Shown: positions 6,773-10,131 of the stretch, piece after piece
Numbering within the stretch: the first letter of the stretch is position 1
How the letters are laid out: every line of letters starts with the position of its first letter
Notes under the pieces: model-generated
The model's database searches: none
The model's input: only the letters and a program-made list of their open reading frames with translations
What the model was told of the DNA's origin: nothing
Program-made: the position numbers and the translations under genes
Origin: Burkholderiales bacterium
Lineage (GTDB): Bacteria; Pseudomonadota; Gammaproteobacteria; Burkholderiales; Usitatibacteraceae
Assembly (NCBI GenBank): GCA_017880705.1
Contig: JADGRS010000081.1
Location: forward strand, 1 to 10,131
Length of the DNA stretch: 10,131 bases
Direction: 5' to 3'

Positions 6773-6777
6773 GGGAG
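6773..6777 (+). promoter_or_regulatory. Shine-Dalgarno GGGAG deciding the rpoD GTG start
   Basis: GGGAG lies 8 nt before the GTG at 6786. The reading frame is open much further upstream, into dnaG, but this site and the sigma70-like sequence that begins right after it support the GTG as the true start. Confidence 0.7.
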
Positions 6778-6785
6778 TCCCTCCA

Positions 6786-8678
<1,893 letters not shown>

Positions 8679-8683
8679 GCGTC

Positions 8684-8703
8684 ATACCCGCGAAGGCGGG
8701 TAT
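8684..8703 (+). repeat. Short palindromic repeat copy 1 (REP/dRS3-like)
   Basis: ATACCCGC-GAAG-GCGGGTAT is a perfect 8-bp stem with a 4-nt loop, flanked by CGTC and CCAG. This matches the general form of the short GC-rich intergenic palindromes scattered in many proteobacterial genomes (family resemblance from memory, not searched). No T-tract follows. A sister copy with 16 of 20 identical bases begins 16 nt downstream. Confidence 0.7.
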
Positions 8704-8718
8704 CCAGCGACAAACCGG

Positions 8719-8745
8719 ATGCCCGCGCAAGCGGGCATTTCTTTT
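8719..8745 (+). terminator. Intrinsic terminator after rpoD (palindrome copy 2)
   Basis: ATGCCCGC-GCAA-GCGGGCAT is a perfect 8-bp stem (8719-8726 with 8731-8738) closed by a GCAA tetraloop, followed immediately by ttctttt. It lies 41-67 bp past the rpoD stop and should end the rpsU-rpoD operon. The TAA stop of the convergent YqjK-like gene (8746-8744) sits in the T-tract. In the other direction the hairpin is followed only by ccggtttg, so it looks mainly one-directional. Confidence 0.85.
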
Positions 8746-9067
8746 ACGGCGCCTTCCGCCGCGCGATGCCGCGCAACGCCTGCACCGTCTTCACGATCGC
8801 GATGATCCGCGTGGCCAGTCCGAGAACGCGCGCGAGGCGGCTGCGTCCCGCCATGAGCAGGAGCGCGCCGAAGACGAGCGGCCGCAGCGCGCCCGAGTGC
8901 CTTGCCGACGATGCAAGGTTTCGCCACTGCAGACTTTCGCGCAGCGACCCGGCCTCGCGGGCGAGCGTGAGCCGGTAGAGCGACGAGCGGGCGAGCAGAA
9001 GCGCCTTGCGCTCCGCGAGGAACTCGCGGCCGCCCCCGCGCCGCGCATCCGCGCGCGGGCTATTCAT
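8744..9067 (-). CDS. YqjK-like small protein
   Basis: A 107-aa basic protein of unknown function. The N-terminal half is a charged helix with ERKALLLARSSLYRLTLARE (19-38), resembling the start of E. coli YqjK. The C-terminal half holds a hydrophobic patch (LRPLVFGALLLMAG, 61-74) and an amphipathic/hydrophobic stretch (LGLATRIIAIVKTVQAL, 82-98), suggesting membrane association. It is last in a DUF883/YqjE/YqjK-like run, and its ATG lies 8 nt inside the end of the upstream YqjE-like gene, indicating coupled translation. Its stop is in the T-tract of the rpoD terminator. The YqjK assignment rests on weak sequence likeness plus strong positional likeness to yqjD-yqjE-yqjK; the gene itself is well supported by the overlap and placement. 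Confidence 0.7.
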   Translation of the reverse strand: MNSPRADARRGGGREFLAERKALLLARSSLYRLTLAREAGSLRESLQWRNLASSARHSGALRPLVFGALLLMAGRSRLARVLGLATRIIAIVKTVQALRGIARRKAP

Positions 9068-9455
9068 CGCGCTTCTTCAGCATCTCGAGATCCTTGGCGA
9101 ATTCCGCGAGCGTCGCTTCGAAGGGCGGCGGGCTCGAGTGGGCTTTCTGCCGCAGCCGCGCGAGCGCCCAGGCGCCGATGCCCAGGTACGTGAGCGTCAC
9201 CGCCGCGGCCGCGACGATGCGATGCGTTTCCCAGAAAAGCACCACGACGAAGAAAGCGACGAGGAGCAATCCAAGAGCGAGGAAGACCGCCGCGACTCCC
9301 GCGAGGACGAGCATCTCCTTGCGCCGCTCGCCCTCTTCGCGCAGCTCCACCACGAGAAGCTCCGCGCGCGTGCCGATGAGCGCGAGGAGGGTCGCCCCCA
9401 GGGCGCGCAGCGAATCCAGCGGGCCCGGCCGCGACGCGTCGTGCTCGGAATCCAC
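9060..9455 (-). CDS. YqjE-family (holin-superfamily-like) inner-membrane protein
   Basis: A 131-aa membrane protein of the YqjE/putative holin-X family; function unknown. An N-terminal helix contains TRAELLVVELREEGERRKEM (29-48), the family signature. Two transmembrane segments follow (~49-74, LAGVAAVFLALGLLLVAFFV..., and ~80-99), then a short charged cytoplasmic tail (EATLAEFAKDLEMLKKRDE). The start is a GTG at 9455-9453, 9 nt after the stop of the DUF883 gene, with only a weak GGGCGG upstream, so coupling to the upstream gene is likely. It overlaps the YqjK-like gene by 8 nt. The 'holin' label reflects superfamily similarity, not evidence of lysis; no phage genes are nearby. Confidence 0.85.
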   Translation of the reverse strand: MDSEHDASRPGPLDSLRALGATLLALIGTRAELLVVELREEGERRKEMLVLAGVAAVFLALGLLLVAFFVVVLFWETHRIVAAAAVTLTYLGIGAWALARLRQKAHSSPPPFEATLAEFAKDLEMLKKRDE

Positions 9456-9464
9456 CGCCCGGAC

Positions 9465-9788
9465 TCAGCGCCGGTTCATCATGAGGCCGATGATGATGCC
9501 CGCGAGCGCGCCGAGCCCCGCCGCGATGCCGATCGACTGCCACGGGTTCTCGCGCACGTACTCGTCGGTCGATTCCGCGGCGGCGCGCGCGCGCTCGAGC
9601 GCGGCATCCTCGAGCTCGTGCAGGCGCTCGCGCGCAACCTTCAGGTTCTGCTCGACGCTCGCGCGCATCGAGCCCGCCTTCTCACCGCCCGCGGCGACGA
9701 GCGATTTCAGCAGCTGCTCGGTGTCGGAAATGACCGCATTGAAGTCCTCGATCAGCTTGTCCTTTGTCGCGTCGATTGATTGCTTCAT
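9465..9788 (-). CDS. DUF883 family protein (ElaB/YqjD-like), C-terminal membrane anchor
   Basis: A 107-aa protein of the DUF883 family. E. coli members YqjD, ElaB and YgaM are stationary-phase, RpoS-dependent inner-membrane proteins, and YqjD binds ribosomes (established for E. coli; inference here). Residues 1-80 are a soluble amphipathic helical region (KDKLIEDFNAVISDTEQLLKS... and VARERLHELEDAALERARAA). The signature DEYVRENPWQSIGIAAGLGA (75-94) leads into a single C-terminal transmembrane helix with a Gly-rich pattern, ending MMNRR. The ATG at 9788 has an excellent Shine-Dalgarno. It heads the three-gene cassette toward rpoD. Confidence 0.92.
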   Translation of the reverse strand: MKQSIDATKDKLIEDFNAVISDTEQLLKSLVAAGGEKAGSMRASVEQNLKVARERLHELEDAALERARAAAESTDEYVRENPWQSIGIAAGLGALAGIIIGLMMNRR

Positions 9789-9794
9789 GGTTTG

Positions 9795-9800
9795 CTCCTT
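9795..9800 (-). promoter_or_regulatory. Shine-Dalgarno AAGGAG for the DUF883 gene
   Basis: AAGGAG on the minus strand lies 6 nt before the ATG at 9788. It is the strongest ribosome-binding site of the three-gene cassette and suggests the first protein is made in the largest amount. Confidence 0.85.
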
Positions 9801-9813
9801 GGGTTTGCCATCC

Positions 9814-9822
9814 AGTGTACGC
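9814..9822 (-). promoter_or_regulatory. Weak candidate -10 for the DUF883-YqjE-YqjK cassette
   Basis: The minus strand reads GCGTACACT, a 4-of-6 -10 hexamer (TACACT) about 25 bp before the DUF883 start, with no good -35 at standard spacing. A -10-only promoter would fit RpoS control, as known for E. coli DUF883 genes, but the match is weak and co-transcription with the upstream VTT gene, 64 bp away, is also possible. Confidence 0.2.
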
Positions 9823-9852
9823 TTCCGCTCACACGGCTGGCGGCGCCGCGGG

Positions 9853-10131
9853 TCAACGGGCGCTGTGGCGGCGCACGTACCGTTGCCCGAAGTAGACGAT
9901 CGTCACGAACCCGATCACCGCCCCGGCGACCATCCAGAAATTCACGTGCGTCGGATCCTCGAGCGCGGCGGCGACCTGATCCGAAAGCACGGTCGCGGCG
10001 AGCATTCCGGGAAGCATCCCCAGGAAGGTGCCCAGCACGAAATGCCACAGCCTCACGCGCATCGCGCCCAGCACCAGATTCACCACCGGGAAGGGCGCGA
10101 TCGGCACGAGGCGAATGAGCATGACCGCGAC
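9853..10131 (-). CDS. VTT-domain (TVP38/TMEM64/DedA-like) membrane protein, 5'-truncated by window edge
   Basis: C-terminal 92 codons of a membrane protein; the frame is open to the window edge (VAV precedes the ATG at 10122), so the true start is outside. The signature RLVPIAPFPVVNLVLGAMRV followed by FVLGTFLGMLPG is diagnostic of the VTT/SNARE-associated fold, whose DedA/TVP38 members include undecaprenyl-phosphate and phospholipid transporters. A final transmembrane helix (FWMVAGAVIGFVTIVYFG) and a basic tail (QRYVRRHSAR) complete it. In some proteobacteria this domain is fused behind a phospholipase D-like domain; which form this is cannot be seen. It lies upstream of the DUF883 cassette on the same strand. 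Confidence 0.88.
   Translation of the reverse strand, partial: VAVMLIRLVPIAPFPVVNLVLGAMRVRLWHFVLGTFLGMLPGMLAATVLSDQVAAALEDPTHVNFWMVAGAVIGFVTIVYFGQRYVRRHSAR

Noticed and set aside
6540..6785. Upstream extension of the rpoD reading frame into dnaG
   Set aside because: It translates out-of-frame dnaG codons. The sigma70-like sequence begins at the GTG at 6786 behind a Shine-Dalgarno.
9060..9455. Phage holin interpretation of the YqjE-like gene
   Set aside because: There is no endolysin, spanin or other phage gene nearby, and the flanking DUF883 and YqjK-like genes point to the housekeeping yqjDEK-type cassette.

Overview
The window looks like chromosomal, high-GC proteobacterial DNA, most likely from a betaproteobacterium. 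This is inferred from gene content and order, not from a database search. The pointers are the rpsU-yqeY-dnaG-rpoD macromolecular-synthesis operon with tsaD divergent from rpsU, a CtpA-type protease followed by a MoeB/ThiF-like E1 enzyme, DUF4124 envelope proteins, and a DUF883/YqjE/YqjK cassette. Base and codon use look even throughout. I see no insertion sequence, phage, tRNA, rRNA, CRISPR array or sign of recent transfer.

Region by region. Positions 2-3081 (+) hold an apparent operon: the C-terminal part of an S41 (CtpA-type) peptidase, a stand-alone MoeB/ThiF-family adenylyltransferase, and two tandem paralogous DUF4124 proteins whose reading frames overlap by 4 nt. The second DUF4124 gene ends inside the 3' end of the convergent tsaD gene (3060-4091, -). 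tsaD makes the t6A37 tRNA modification and appears to start at TTG. An 88-bp divergent gap carries a good sigma70-type promoter for rpsU. Positions 4180-8678 (+) are the operon rpsU (ribosomal protein bS21), yqeY, dnaG (primase) and rpoD (sigma70), so translation, replication and transcription initiation are co-expressed. A strong hairpin lies between rpsU and yqeY, and an extended -10 promoter sits at the dnaG/rpoD junction. Downstream of rpoD are two related short palindromes; the second, with a T-tract, is a good intrinsic terminator.

Positions 8744-9788 (-) encode three small membrane-associated proteins in the order DUF883 (ElaB/YqjD-like), YqjE-like and YqjK-like, the same order as yqjD-yqjE-yqjK in E. 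coli. Upstream of them on the same strand is the 3' part of a VTT-domain (TVP38/TMEM64/DedA-like) membrane protein gene that runs off the window edge.

There is no stretch of more than 300 bases without a gene; the largest gaps are about 65-95 bp and are described as regulatory features. I found no convincing new multi-gene system. The more interesting items are small: the tandem DUF4124 duplication, the rpsU/yqeY attenuator-like hairpin, the twin palindromes with a compensatory base-pair change, and the contrast in ribosome-binding sites along the rpsU operon.
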